The translations under genes were made by a program, and so were the position numbers. Below, in pieces: positions 1 to 8,248 of a stretch of 64,000 nucleotides of DNA (the stretch's first letter is position 1; every line of letters starts with the position of its first letter). The notes beneath the pieces are model-generated. The model did not search any database. It was not told where the DNA came from and worked only from the letters and a program-made list of their open reading frames with translations. This DNA comes from Bin5 sp965200685 (GTDB lineage: Bacteria > Chloroflexota > Anaerolineae > Caldilineales > Caldilineaceae): the NCBI GenBank assembly GCA_965200685.1, contig OZ241379.1, positions 744,001 through 808,000 of the forward strand, given 5' to 3'.

Positions 1-507
1 ACTCCCCTGCTGCGGATGAATCGTGCAGCAGTTCTTGCCGGTAAAGCCCACCCCGGCCCTTTGGGCCCAATCCCGTTCTAGCAGCGGCCCCGTATCCACC
101 AACCCTTTCCCCAACGTCGTGCGGCCTGTGTAGGCACGCACGAAGCTGTCCAGTTCATAGAGCAGGGGCCGTATGATCTCGTGATAGTCGTCCCCCCACG
201 CATAGCGGGCGATGATGCCCCGGCTGGGATCCGCGAGGATGTGCGCGGGCAGATCGAAGCGATGATAGTTGACGCCCAGCACGATCAGCGAGCAAAAGGC
301 CGCGTCCGCCCCGGCCAGCAGGGCCGGATCACGCCTCTTCTCCACAGAGCGTGCCAAATAGCTCATTTCCCCGGCCCGACCCAGGCCCAGCCAACGGGCA
401 AAAAAATCCCCATGGGCTGCCTCTTCGATCTTTACAATGCGACAAAAATCAAAGCCAAGGCGGCCGGCTTCCTGCTTGATCGCAGCGGACAGAAGGTGAC
501 GGGACAC
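1..507 (-). CDS. queG: Epoxyqueuosine reductase QueG, N-terminal part (cut by the window edge)
   Basis: Reading the minus strand from a GTG at 507 gives 169 codons running off the left edge. The product begins MSRHLLSAAIKQEAGRLGFD and includes GDDYHEIIRPLLYEL, TGPLLERDWAQRAGVGF and GKNCCTIHPQQGS, the core of the cobalamin- and Fe-S-dependent QueG family. QueG reduces epoxyqueuosine to queuosine at the wobble base of GUN-anticodon tRNAs in the cytoplasm. The C-terminal ferredoxin-like cysteine clusters lie outside the window. The start is chosen because an in-frame TGA lies 14 codons upstream and GTG gives the usual family N-terminus; no strong Shine-Dalgarno is seen. It is divergent from rpsO. 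Confidence 0.85.
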   Translation of the reverse strand, partial: MSRHLLSAAIKQEAGRLGFDFCRIVKIEEAAHGDFFARWLGLGRAGEMSYLARSVEKRRDPALLAGADAAFCSLIVLGVNYHRFDLPAHILADPSRGIIARYAWGDDYHEIIRPLLYELDSFVRAYTGRTTLGKGLVDTGPLLERDWAQRAGVGFTGKNCCTIHPQQGS

Positions 508-563
508 GATAATACCAGGGGCCAATGGCAGAAAAACAACAGTTGCAACGCATCACTCAGTCT

Positions 564-592
564 ATTATAACGGCCACATCGCCCAGAACCAA
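564..592 (-). promoter_or_regulatory. Sigma70-type promoter for queG
   Basis: On the minus strand TTGGTT (592-587) and a perfect TATAAT (569-564) are separated by 17 bp, about 57 nt ahead of the queG GTG. The rest of the 508-875 gap holds only this promoter and the rpsO promoter and leader. Confidence 0.6.
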
Positions 593-706
593 GATCCCTT
601 GGCTACGGGCAGCGGAACCATCATCGCATGGCCGGCGTTATCACCTTGATCTGAGCTGTTGGGCGCGGGCAGGGGCCGCAAATGAAGGACCCTCTGCATG
701 CCGTTT

Positions 707-735
707 TTGGGGATTCTGCTACTCTGTGCTAAACT
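707..735 (+). promoter_or_regulatory. Promoter for rpsO (extended -10)
   Basis: TTGGGG (707-712), a 17-bp spacer and TAAACT (730-735) preceded by TGTGC form an extended -10 promoter. The same GTGCTANACTG core occurs upstream of ftsH and near 41380. A leader of about 135 nt follows; S15 often autoregulates through such leaders, but no specific structure was established here. Confidence 0.55.
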
Positions 736-875
736 GTTTCAGGATTAGCTGAACCATACGCCTTGGTATTCCAGCGATGGTTTGGCTGTAGGCTTTGGCT
801 GTCTTCGAGGAGCGGTTTTGTTAGAGTCGCCCCTGCTTTTCCCAATTCACAAGAATAGGAGCGTAGGAGTACCAT

Positions 876-1145
876 ATGAGTATATTGCCTGAAGAGAAAG
901 CCAAGATTATTGAAGAGTACCGTATCAACGACCAGGATACAGGCTCACCGGAAGTACAAGTCGCGTTGTTGACGACGCGCATCAATGCCTTGACGGATCA
1001 TCTGAAGGCCCATAAACATGATGAAGGGTCACGGAGAGGTCTGTTGAAACTTGTCGGCCAGCGCCGTCGCCATCTGGCATATTTAGCGGGGAAGGATGTA
1101 AACCGATATCGCCAGTTGATTCAAAGGCTAGGCCTACGTCGATAA
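876..1145 (+). CDS. rpsO: 30S ribosomal protein S15
   Basis: The 89-residue product is the normal S15 length. It carries the family signatures DTGSPEVQVALLT, LKAHKHDEGSRRGLL and RRRHLAYL. S15 binds 16S rRNA helices 20-22 and nucleates the platform of the small subunit. An AGGAG at 865-869 sits 6 nt before the ATG. It is followed by a strong terminator and then pnp, the classical rpsO-pnp order. Confidence 0.98.
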   Translation: MSILPEEKAKIIEEYRINDQDTGSPEVQVALLTTRINALTDHLKAHKHDEGSRRGLLKLVGQRRRHLAYLAGKDVNRYRQLIQRLGLRR

Positions 1146-1158
1146 ATGTCATGGGATT

Positions 1159-1191
1159 AGGACGGAACAGGCGGTTTTCCGTCCTTTTTCT
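1159..1191 (+). terminator. Rho-independent terminator after rpsO
   Basis: A perfect 9-bp stem (1159-1167 pairs with 1177-1185; arm AGGACGGAA) is followed by a T-rich run. It separates rpsO from the pnp leader. Confidence 0.8.
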
Positions 1192-1414
1192 TAGATCATT
1201 GTTAAGCCACCAATCGTTTGAATTGCTCGCCATCCGAGGCTATGGACTAGGCAAATCAAACGGCAGCAGCCGGCATCGCGTCTTATCAGGCAGAAATCTG
1301 CCGCCGAGGTCCGGTATTGGAGAATGGGCCGAAGTCCAGCGTACATATATTTCGACCTCTCCTCCAGTTCCGTACCTCGAAGGATTGCTTGCCGGTCTTA
1401 TGGGTACGTTGGCC

Positions 1415-1443
1415 TGTCGCATCTCCTGCGGGAGGGTGCGACA
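1415..1443 (+). promoter_or_regulatory. Hairpin in the pnp leader
   Basis: TGTCGCA (1415-1421) pairs with TGCGACA (1437-1443), and inside it CTCC pairs with GGAG around a TGCG loop. There is no T-run, so it is not a terminator. It lies 72 nt before pnp. By analogy with enterobacterial pnp leaders it could be an RNase processing site for autoregulation (inference). Nothing else is recognised in the 1192-1515 gap. Confidence 0.5.
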
Positions 1444-1515
1444 GACACAAATGTAAGGTGGCATCAATCATGCGCCTTCAGGAACGGCGCACACAATTTT
1501 TTGAGGTGAACAGAG

Positions 1516-3750
1516 ATGGAACAGCTTACCCTGTTTGAAGGGGCCCAGGCCTATCACACGACACTGGGCAACAAATCGATCAGCATTGAAACGGGCGTCC
1601 TCGCCCAACAAGCCGGTGGGGCCGTCACTGTCCGCTGCGGTGATACAGTGCTCTTGGCCACGGCCACTATGTCCAAAGAAGTGCGGCCAGGCATCGGGTT
1701 TTTCCCCCTGACCGTCGATTTTGAAGAACGATTGTACGCGGCCGGGCGCATCCCCGGCCACTTTTTCCGCAGAGAAGGCCGGCCCAGCGAGCAGACGATT
1801 CTGCTCTGCCGGCTGGTAGACCGCCCCCTACGGCCCCTCTTCCCCAAAGGATTCCGCAACGAAGTACAGATTATCCTGACCTCGCTCAGCTCCGATGGTC
1901 AGCAGCTCATGGACCCCCTAGCGATTATCGCGGCCTCGGCTGCTCTGTCGGTCAGCGACATCCCTTGGGGCGGCCCAATCGGCGCGGCATCAGTCGCCTA
2001 TGTGGATGGGACGTTCGTAGTCAACCCCACAGCCGCGCAGATGGAGTTGAGTGCCCTCAATCTGCAGGTCGCGGGCACTGCAGACAATATTCTGATGGTG
2101 GAAGCCGGGGCCCATGAGCTGCCGGAAGATATCATGTTGGATGGCCTACGCATAGCCTATGAAGAGATGCAGTTTGCCATTCAGACGATCCAACAGATGC
2201 AGGCAGACATCGGCAAAGAGAAATTCAACGACTATCCGGTCTTCCTTCCCGCCCCACAGACGGTCGAAAAGGTCAACAAATTGGCCCAAGATCGGATCAC
2301 GCAGATGATCGCTGACGTTTCCGAGCGGACCGAACGTAAGGAGCGCATGGCGGCCATCCGCACAGACACCTTGGAGGCCCTGGCCGACCCCATCAACAAC
2401 GACGAAGTCGATCCCAAAGATGTAGAGGATGTGCTGGCCGACCTACAGACAGACGCGGTGCGTAGACGTATTTTGGATGAAAAGGTGCGCCCAGATGGCC
2501 GGGACCTGACAACAGTACGCCCGATTCAAGTGCAGGTAGGCAAGGTGCCCCGGGTCCATGGCAGCGGCCTGTTCATGCGCGGCGCAACCCACATCCTGAC
2601 CATCGCCACTTTGGGCACACCTGGGGATGCCCAACGCTTGGATACGCTGCAGCCCGGCGAAGAAAAACGATATATCCATCATTACAATTTCCCGCCCTAT
2701 TCGACCGGCGAAGCCTACCCTCTGCGTGGGCCAAGACGCCGGGAGGTCGGGCATGGTGCCTTGGCTGAACGGGCCTTATTGCCGGTGATCCCCGATGACT
2801 TCCCTTATACCTTGCGCCTCGTGAGCGAAGCAGTGAGCAGCAATGGGTCCACCAGCATGGGTGCGGTCTGCGGCAGCACTCTGGCCCTGATGGATGCCGG
2901 CGTTCCCATTGACGCGCCGGTGGCCGGCATCGCTATGGGCCTGATCCAAGACCAAGAGAGCGGTGCCTACGCGGTCCTATCCGATATTCAGGGCATGGAA
3001 GATCATCTAGGGGATATGGATTTCAAAGTGGCTGGCACTAAGCATGGCATTACCGCCTTACAGATGGATCTGAAGATCAAAGGGCTGGACTTTGAGGTCC
3101 TTCGCCTCGCGCTAGGGCAGGCCCGCCAAGGGCGGCTGCACATCATGGAAAAGATGTTGGAAGTTATGCCAGAACCCCGGCAGGAACTCAGCCCCTACGC
3201 CCCACGCATCCTGACAGTACGCGTGGACCCGGAAAAGATCGGCAAGATCATCGGGCCGGGTGGCAAGGTCGTACGCGCTCTGCAAGAACAATACGATGTC
3301 AAGATCGACATCGAAGATGACGGCATGGTGTACATCTCCGGCCTGCATGGCCTGGCCGCGCAAAAGGCACGCAGCGAAATCGAAGCCATGACCGAAGAGG
3401 TCGAGGTGGGCAAGATCTACACTGGGCAAGTTGTGCGGGTAGAACCCTATGGGGCATTTGTCAATCTGCTCCCCGGCGTAGATGGTCTCGTACACATCAG
3501 CCAATTGGCCGATTACCGAGTCAACAACGTTGAGGAGATCGCCAATGTGGGGGATGAACTCACAACCATGGTGATCGACATCGATCCGGTTGGCAAGATC
3601 CGCTTGAGCCGCCAAGCAGTGCTAGAAGGCTGGAGCGCGCAAGAGGCGCGGGACCGAGATCGGGGTGGCCGTCGTAGCAGTGGGCGCGACCGAGAACGAG
3701 GTATGCGCGGTGGCGGCAGACGCAATGGAGGCCGCCTCCCCCGCAGATAG
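1516..3750 (+). CDS. pnp: Polyribonucleotide nucleotidyltransferase (PNPase)
   Basis: The 744-residue product is a 3'-5' phosphorolytic exoribonuclease that acts in the cytoplasm, usually as a trimer. The first RNase PH core (VRCGDTVLLATATMS, FFRREGRPSEQTILLCRL) is followed by an all-helical linker. The second, catalytic RNase PH core has GSTLALMDAGVP and DIQGMEDHLGDMDFKVAGT near residues 488-505. A KH domain with GPGGKVVRALQEQ lies near 580-630, and an S1 domain (YTGQVVRVEPYGAFV, DGLVHISQL) near 635-705. The tail is rich in Arg and Gly (RDRDRGGRRSS), as in RNA-binding RGG regions. GAGGTG at 1503-1508 sets the ATG. It has its own leader after the rpsO terminator. Confidence 0.98.
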   Translation: MEQLTLFEGAQAYHTTLGNKSISIETGVLAQQAGGAVTVRCGDTVLLATATMSKEVRPGIGFFPLTVDFEERLYAAGRIPGHFFRREGRPSEQTILLCRLVDRPLRPLFPKGFRNEVQIILTSLSSDGQQLMDPLAIIAASAALSVSDIPWGGPIGAASVAYVDGTFVVNPTAAQMELSALNLQVAGTADNILMVEAGAHELPEDIMLDGLRIAYEEMQFAIQTIQQMQADIGKEKFNDYPVFLPAPQTVEKVNKLAQDRITQMIADVSERTERKERMAAIRTDTLEALADPINNDEVDPKDVEDVLADLQTDAVRRRILDEKVRPDGRDLTTVRPIQVQVGKVPRVHGSGLFMRGATHILTIATLGTPGDAQRLDTLQPGEEKRYIHHYNFPPYSTGEAYPLRGPRRREVGHGALAERALLPVIPDDFPYTLRLVSEAVSSNGSTSMGAVCGSTLALMDAGVPIDAPVAGIAMGLIQDQESGAYAVLSDIQGMEDHLGDMDFKVAGTKHGITALQMDLKIKGLDFEVLRLALGQARQGRLHIMEKMLEVMPEPRQELSPYAPRILTVRVDPEKIGKIIGPGGKVVRALQEQYDVKIDIEDDGMVYISGLHGLAAQKARSEIEAMTEEVEVGKIYTGQVVRVEPYGAFVNLLPGVDGLVHISQLADYRVNNVEEIANVGDELTTMVIDIDPVGKIRLSRQAVLEGWSAQEARDRDRGGRRSSGRDRERGMRGGGRRNGGRLPRR

Positions 3751-3793
3751 TGTAACAGCAGTAGCCAGCCACTGCCCATTGCCGTTCCGCTTG

Positions 3794-3835
3794 CAAGACG
3801 CCAGATTGAATCATTCCTGGCGTCTTGACTTTTTG
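3794..3835 (+). terminator. Rho-independent terminator after pnp
   Basis: A perfect 11-bp stem (3794-3804 with 3817-3827; arm CAAGACGCCAG) and 12-nt loop are followed by ACTTTTTG. Confidence 0.85.
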
Positions 3836-3927
3836 CACGAAAGATTGTATTTCTATCATACTCTTGCTGTCCAAAATGCGGGCCTCGCCTGATCCTGAAC
3901 CTCAGGAAGGCGACAGCCCCCAACTCC

Positions 3928-4734
3928 GTGCCGCAGAAAAACTGTTCGCTGACACGAGCCATCATGAGGCCGACCGCCGACCAGAAGAACCCACTTCAGC
4001 CTTTGCCCTATCCCGAAACAACAGCGGGCCCAGATAGCCCTCTTGACCTGCCGGCCGCGCCGACGACCCAGGAAGACAGCCATGTGCCCCAGAACAGTAC
4101 CCAAGAGACAGACGCCCAAGACCCACATGAACCGCTGTTCCCTATGACATCTGATATGACATCTGACATGGGCCTCAGTCTGCCCATGGTGGATATGGAT
4201 ACGCCCGCGAAACCCTCCCTGCTCGCTGTACTCCTGTCCGCGCTCAAAGAAGTCGCACAGATCATCGTTCCAGCCATTACCCTGACCCTGATCATCCATC
4301 TTTTTTTGGCCCAAGCAACGGTCGTATATGGGCAGAGTATGCAGCCCAATCTTCAGCCTTTCGAACGGCTGGTCATTGAAAAATTGAGCTATTACTTACA
4401 TGATCCTGGCCGCGCCGAGATCGTCGTGCTGGACCTGCCGCAGATGCCGGAGTTGATGATCAAACGCATCATCGGCCTACCCGGCGAAACCGTGGAGATT
4501 CGCCAAGGCCATGTCTACATTAACGGCATAGAAGTACCAGAATCCTACGACCATACAGCGTCTGATTCCTTCTACGGCCCGATCACCCTTGAAGCGGACA
4601 CCTACTTTGTGCTGGGCGACAATCGCAACAACAGCAATGATAGCCGTTCCTTCGGCCCGATCCATCGCAGCTCCATTACCGGCCGCGCCTGGTTGCGCTA
4701 CTGGCCGCTGCACCGCGTTACGCTCTTCAAATAG
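3928..4734 (+). CDS. lepB: Signal peptidase I
   Basis: This is a type I leader peptidase that cleaves Sec and Tat signal peptides on the outer face of the cytoplasmic membrane. The catalytic serine is in YGQSMQPN (Ser137) and the general-base lysine in MIKRIIGLPGE (Lys179); box E is YFVLGDNRNNSNDSRSFGPI. One TM segment spans about 107-128. The first ~95 residues are unusually long, Pro/Asp/Met-rich and probably a disordered cytoplasmic tail, including a repeated MTSD. The GTG at 3928 is uncertain: an in-frame ATG at 3964 is also possible and neither has a well-placed Shine-Dalgarno. Confidence 0.93.
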   Translation: MPQKNCSLTRAIMRPTADQKNPLQPLPYPETTAGPDSPLDLPAAPTTQEDSHVPQNSTQETDAQDPHEPLFPMTSDMTSDMGLSLPMVDMDTPAKPSLLAVLLSALKEVAQIIVPAITLTLIIHLFLAQATVVYGQSMQPNLQPFERLVIEKLSYYLHDPGRAEIVVLDLPQMPELMIKRIIGLPGETVEIRQGHVYINGIEVPESYDHTASDSFYGPITLEADTYFVLGDNRNNSNDSRSFGPIHRSSITGRAWLRYWPLHRVTLFK

Positions 4735-4750
4735 GCCCCAGGCTTGGGGC
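4735..4750 (+). terminator. Weak hairpin after lepB
   Basis: GCCCCA-ggct-TGGGGC begins directly after the lepB stop. It has no adjacent T-run, so it may be an incomplete terminator or an mRNA 3'-end stabiliser. Confidence 0.35.
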
Positions 4751-4794
4751 ACGATGTAGGCTGCCATTGGGCCGGGCTTTTATTCTCTTAGCAC

Positions 4795-6675
4795 ATGATC
4801 GTGGACAATTATCTGCAGAATTCAAAACGCTGGAGTACATCCACAAAAATCATCGTCGCGGCCTTCCTCAGCCTGCTGGCTATAGCCCTCTTGTACGCGT
4901 TCCGCGTGATGATCCAGCCGACGATCATCGCCCTCCTCCTCACCTTCGTCCTCTACCAGCCGGTCAGTTGGATACAACAGCGCACTGGTTGGAGCCGGGC
5001 CACTTCGATTGTTGCCATCTATCTGTTCGTCATTCTCCTGCTGATCATCGCGCCCGTGATCTTTGTGCCGCGGGTGGTTACCTCCCTCGAGTCTCTGGTC
5101 GTGGTCCTCGAGACATTGGTGACCGACCTACAGACGGCCGAGCCGGAGCCTCTCCTGGCCATCGGCGGCTTTGAACTGAGTGCCAATAATCTCCTGCAGC
5201 AGTTGGGCATTGTCATTCAGGATGTACTGTCCCCGGCCGCGGCCAGCGCGCTCGGCCTGGCGGTGACGGTCACAACCGGTGTCCTGACCGCGATCTATGT
5301 ACTGGTTCTGGGGTTCTGGTTGCTGAAAGACATCATCAAGTTGCAACGTATGGTGATGAACTCTCTACCCCTCGATTACCAAGAGGATATCCTGCGCCTG
5401 GTCCAGGAATTGGGGCAGATCTGGGTGGCGTTCCTGCGGGGACAACTGGTGTTGGGGCTGGTTATCGGCCTGATTACCTGGATCATCATGTCCATCGTCG
5501 GGCTGCCCAATGCTGCTGGTCTGGCTCTTCTGGCCGCGGTCATGGAGTTTCTGCCTACTGTCGGGCCTGGCATCAGCGGGGCCATTGGCACACTTGTGGC
5601 CCTCTTACAGGGCTCCACCTGGATGCCTATCGGTAACGTTCCCTTCGCGCTGCTGGTCATGGCCTTTTACATTGTGATCACACAGCTAGAGAGTGTCTAT
5701 CTGATCCCCCGGCTGGTCGGGCGGCGGGTGCGTTTGCATCCGGCCATTACCTTCACCGGCATCATCAGTGCCGCGCTGGTGTTCGGTATGTTGGGCGTTC
5801 TGTTGATCACGCCGACGATTGCCAGTACCCGTGTCCTGTTGCGCTATATTTTTCGCAAATTGCAGGATCTGGAGCCATTTGAATCACCATACAAACACAG
5901 TGATGTACGTATCCCCGGCCTGGTCGCCGGCCATCGCATTGAAGGCATTGTCTTTGATCTCGACGGCACCCTGACCCATCTCGACTGGTCCCTAGCAAGC
6001 GACCTGGCCCAGCGTTTCGACCCAGTGGAACGTATCTGGCCTTTTAAGAGACGCGAGCTGTTTTTCCGGCGGCTGATGGCCTGGATGGAAGGGCCCTCCT
6101 ATACAATCGTCAGTATCCTTACATGGCTCAAACTTCACGAGGATGTGCGCCGCTTGACAGTCCCGCTCCATCGACTGCGAGGCTTCCCATCTGTCGAATC
6201 TCTCAAACTGCGGGCCGATGTGCCGGAACTTCTGCTCAATCTGCGCCCCAAACAGGACCCTTGGCCCAACGAAAATGCCGCCCAGGATCCCCCCTTACAG
6301 ACTGACACCCAGCCCCTTATCTCTCTCCCAAGCCAACAATACAAGCTGGGATTGATCACAACCCGCTCCCGGGATGAAGTGCATACCTTCTTTCAACGGG
6401 CCGACCTGCCCATCGCCCTGTTCGATGCCATCAGCACCCGGGACGACCTACGCAATCCAACGCCCAATAACGAGGCAATGGCGCGCACCTTGGAAATTCT
6501 GGACTTGCCGGCAGATGCCTGCCTCGTGGTGGGGGATACGGAGCTGCAATTGCGGGCCGGCGAGGCCCTGGGCGCAGTGCAGATCGGTGTCCTCTGTGGC
6601 ATGGGCACAGCCCAAACCTTTAACAATGCCGACCTGATTCTGGATTCCCCCACAGACCTGACCGCCTATCTGTAA
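4795..6675 (+). CDS. AI-2E family transporter (PerM-like) fused to a HAD-type phosphatase
   Basis: The 626 residues have two parts. Residues 1 to about 365 are a polytopic AI-2E/PerM (UPF0118) membrane protein with paired N-terminal TM segments, an extracytoplasmic helical stretch, and the conserved GLPNAAGLALLAAVMEFLP and PTVGPGISGAIGTLVALLQG motifs. Residues from about 380 onward are a HAD hydrolase: GIVFDLDGTLTHLD gives nucleophile Asp388 and Asp390, LGLITTRS is motif II, and LVVGDTELQLRAGEALG is motif IV near 578. Known members of the membrane family export small molecules or act in Na+/H+ exchange; the fused phosphatase substrate is unknown. No stop or frameshift interrupts the join, so the fusion looks genuine. 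No strong Shine-Dalgarno is seen before the ATG. Confidence 0.85.
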   Translation: MIVDNYLQNSKRWSTSTKIIVAAFLSLLAIALLYAFRVMIQPTIIALLLTFVLYQPVSWIQQRTGWSRATSIVAIYLFVILLLIIAPVIFVPRVVTSLESLVVVLETLVTDLQTAEPEPLLAIGGFELSANNLLQQLGIVIQDVLSPAAASALGLAVTVTTGVLTAIYVLVLGFWLLKDIIKLQRMVMNSLPLDYQEDILRLVQELGQIWVAFLRGQLVLGLVIGLITWIIMSIVGLPNAAGLALLAAVMEFLPTVGPGISGAIGTLVALLQGSTWMPIGNVPFALLVMAFYIVITQLESVYLIPRLVGRRVRLHPAITFTGIISAALVFGMLGVLLITPTIASTRVLLRYIFRKLQDLEPFESPYKHSDVRIPGLVAGHRIEGIVFDLDGTLTHLDWSLASDLAQRFDPVERIWPFKRRELFFRRLMAWMEGPSYTIVSILTWLKLHEDVRRLTVPLHRLRGFPSVESLKLRADVPELLLNLRPKQDPWPNENAAQDPPLQTDTQPLISLPSQQYKLGLITTRSRDEVHTFFQRADLPIALFDAISTRDDLRNPTPNNEAMARTLEILDLPADACLVVGDTELQLRAGEALGAVQIGVLCGMGTAQTFNNADLILDSPTDLTAYL

Positions 6676-6699
6676 ACCAATTGTAAGAATATCCATAGA

Positions 6700-6728
6700 T
6701 TGACAAACAAACACCCTTACGATAGGAT
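6700..6728 (+). promoter_or_regulatory. Consensus promoter of the sugar ABC operon
   Basis: TTGACA (6700-6705) and TAGGAT (6723-6728) are separated by exactly 17 bp. The same -10 hexamer is used upstream of the enolase-superfamily gene at 13558. Confidence 0.75.
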
Positions 6729-6737
6729 ACGATCCTA
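6723..6737. promoter_or_regulatory. Palindromic operator candidate overlapping the -10
   Basis: TAGGAT-ACG-ATCCTA is a perfect 6-bp inverted repeat whose left arm is the -10 hexamer. A repressor bound there would block RNA polymerase; no regulator gene lies next to it (inference). Confidence 0.45.
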
Positions 6738-6781
6738 CTACCTCTATACTTTCTACAGGACCTACATGAGGAGACAATTTT

Positions 6782-8188
6782 ATGAAGAACACATTTCAAG
6801 ACTTGGCAGCCGTTCACCTCAGCCGCCGGGACCTTCTCCGCTGGGCCGGGATGAGCAGTGCCGGCGTAGCTTTGGCGGCCTGTGCGCCAGCCGCCGCACC
6901 ACAAACATCTGCCCCCGCAGATAGTGCGGAAATGGCAGCAAGCGCAGAACCGACCAGCGTGGAAATCTGGACAGGCTTCGGCCAGGGCCGCATGGCCGAA
7001 GCCATGACAGGCGCAATCGAACGCTTCGCCACCGAGAATGAGGAGTTCCAACCCGACCATGTGATCGTGCCATGGGGTGAGATTCACGACAAGGTGATCG
7101 CCAACACAGCCGCCGGCAACCCCCCAGATTCCTACCGGGGCTGGGCCTGGATCGTGGCTGAAGATGCACCCATCGGGGCCCTGACCGACCTGACCGACTT
7201 CGTCAGTGCAGCAGATGTCCCCAAGGATGACTACTGGCCAGCTACCTGGGAACAGATGCAGTACCAAGGCAAATTCTATGCCATGAGCATCTCGACCATC
7301 GTCAACCTCTTCTTCTACAACAAAGACCGCATGAGCGAAGGAGGCTTTGACCCTGAAAACGTGCCGAGTACCCTCGAAGAATGGGAAGAGATCGGCCATG
7401 CCTTGACCGAAACCAGTGACAATGGCGCAATCGAACGGATCGGTTTCATCTCTTTGATTCCCTCCACAGATCCCCACAATTGGCTGGCCGCCTTTGGGGC
7501 CGATGTATGGGATGCCGCCTCTACTACTGTCACCGTCAACAATGAGCGCACTTTGCGCCTGCTGAACTGGTACAGTAGCTACAATGAGCGCTATGGTGCT
7601 GAAAATATCCAAGCGTTCCGCACCGCCTATGGCGGTAACGCCTTTGGCCGTAATTCACCCGAAGGCCTTTACTATACCGGACAACTGGCCATCTGGTCCA
7701 TCGGCTCCTGGTTGTTCAATGATATCGGCGAATATGGGCCAGATCTGAACTTTGATGTGACCTCTATTCCTTCGCCTGGGGATATTGCCGATGGCTACCC
7801 CGGTAAATTGGTCGCCAATATGTATTTTGTGCCCAAAGGGGCCCAAAATGTGGCAGGTGGCTTTGCCTTCAGCAACTTCATGAGCAGTTCGCCCTGGGTG
7901 GCTCTCAACAAAGCTGTACCGGATTCAGTGACACCTTCGCGCATCAGCAATGCCAGCGACCCAGAGGTGGAAAAAGCGTCTGCGTTCTGGCTACCTTTTG
8001 CCCGGGACAACATCCTGCCCAATGCCTGGGCCGTGCCCAATATGCCGGGCATCGGGTTTCTGTCAAGGCAGATCAACGAGGCCATAGACGAGATCGCCTA
8101 TAATGGCATGGCCGCCGAAGCGGCCCTTGAAGCATTGGCCGCGCGTGTCCAAGAGGAAGTCGATACCAAATTAGAATCTGCCTCTTAA
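6782..8188 (+). CDS. Extracellular solute-binding lipoprotein of a sugar-type ABC transporter
   Basis: The 468-residue family 1 (MalE-like) binding protein has a Tat-type signal with SRRDLLRWAG (Arg15-Arg16) and a lipobox ending in VALAAC, so Cys34 is probably lipidated. The Ala/Pro linker leads into TSVEIWTGFGQG and a typical two-lobe fold (LTDLTDFVSAADVPKDDYWP, KFYAMSISTIVNLFFYNKD). It would capture a carbohydrate-like ligand at the outer face of the membrane and deliver it to the permeases at 8249 and 9248. GAGGAGA before the ATG is a good ribosome-binding site. The ligand cannot be read from the sequence. Confidence 0.9.
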   Translation: MKNTFQDLAAVHLSRRDLLRWAGMSSAGVALAACAPAAAPQTSAPADSAEMAASAEPTSVEIWTGFGQGRMAEAMTGAIERFATENEEFQPDHVIVPWGEIHDKVIANTAAGNPPDSYRGWAWIVAEDAPIGALTDLTDFVSAADVPKDDYWPATWEQMQYQGKFYAMSISTIVNLFFYNKDRMSEGGFDPENVPSTLEEWEEIGHALTETSDNGAIERIGFISLIPSTDPHNWLAAFGADVWDAASTTVTVNNERTLRLLNWYSSYNERYGAENIQAFRTAYGGNAFGRNSPEGLYYTGQLAIWSIGSWLFNDIGEYGPDLNFDVTSIPSPGDIADGYPGKLVANMYFVPKGAQNVAGGFAFSNFMSSSPWVALNKAVPDSVTPSRISNASDPEVEKASAFWLPFARDNILPNAWAVPNMPGIGFLSRQINEAIDEIAYNGMAAEAALEALAARVQEEVDTKLESAS

Positions 8189-8199
8189 TAGAACACCTG

Positions 8200-8219
8200 T
8201 GGCGAGTTGCTGCTCGCCA
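8200..8219 (+). promoter_or_regulatory. Intercistronic hairpin between binding-protein and permease genes
   Basis: TGGCGAG-ttgctg-CTCGCCA forms a 7-bp stem without a T-run, just after the binding-protein stop. Such hairpins often protect the upstream mRNA so that the binding protein is made in excess over the permeases. Confidence 0.5.
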
Positions 8220-8248
8220 TCAATCATTGATTTGAGGGAAAAACTCGG

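Noticed and set aside
181..752. Plus-strand ORFs in the first 750 bases
   Set aside because: The minus strand encodes QueG motifs up to 507, and 525-752 is promoter/leader DNA without coding signature.
6620..7612. 330-codon minus-strand ORF opposite the solute-binding protein
   Set aside because: The plus strand carries a complete lipoprotein with Tat signal and promoter; the antisense frame is Cys/Gly-rich and compositional only.
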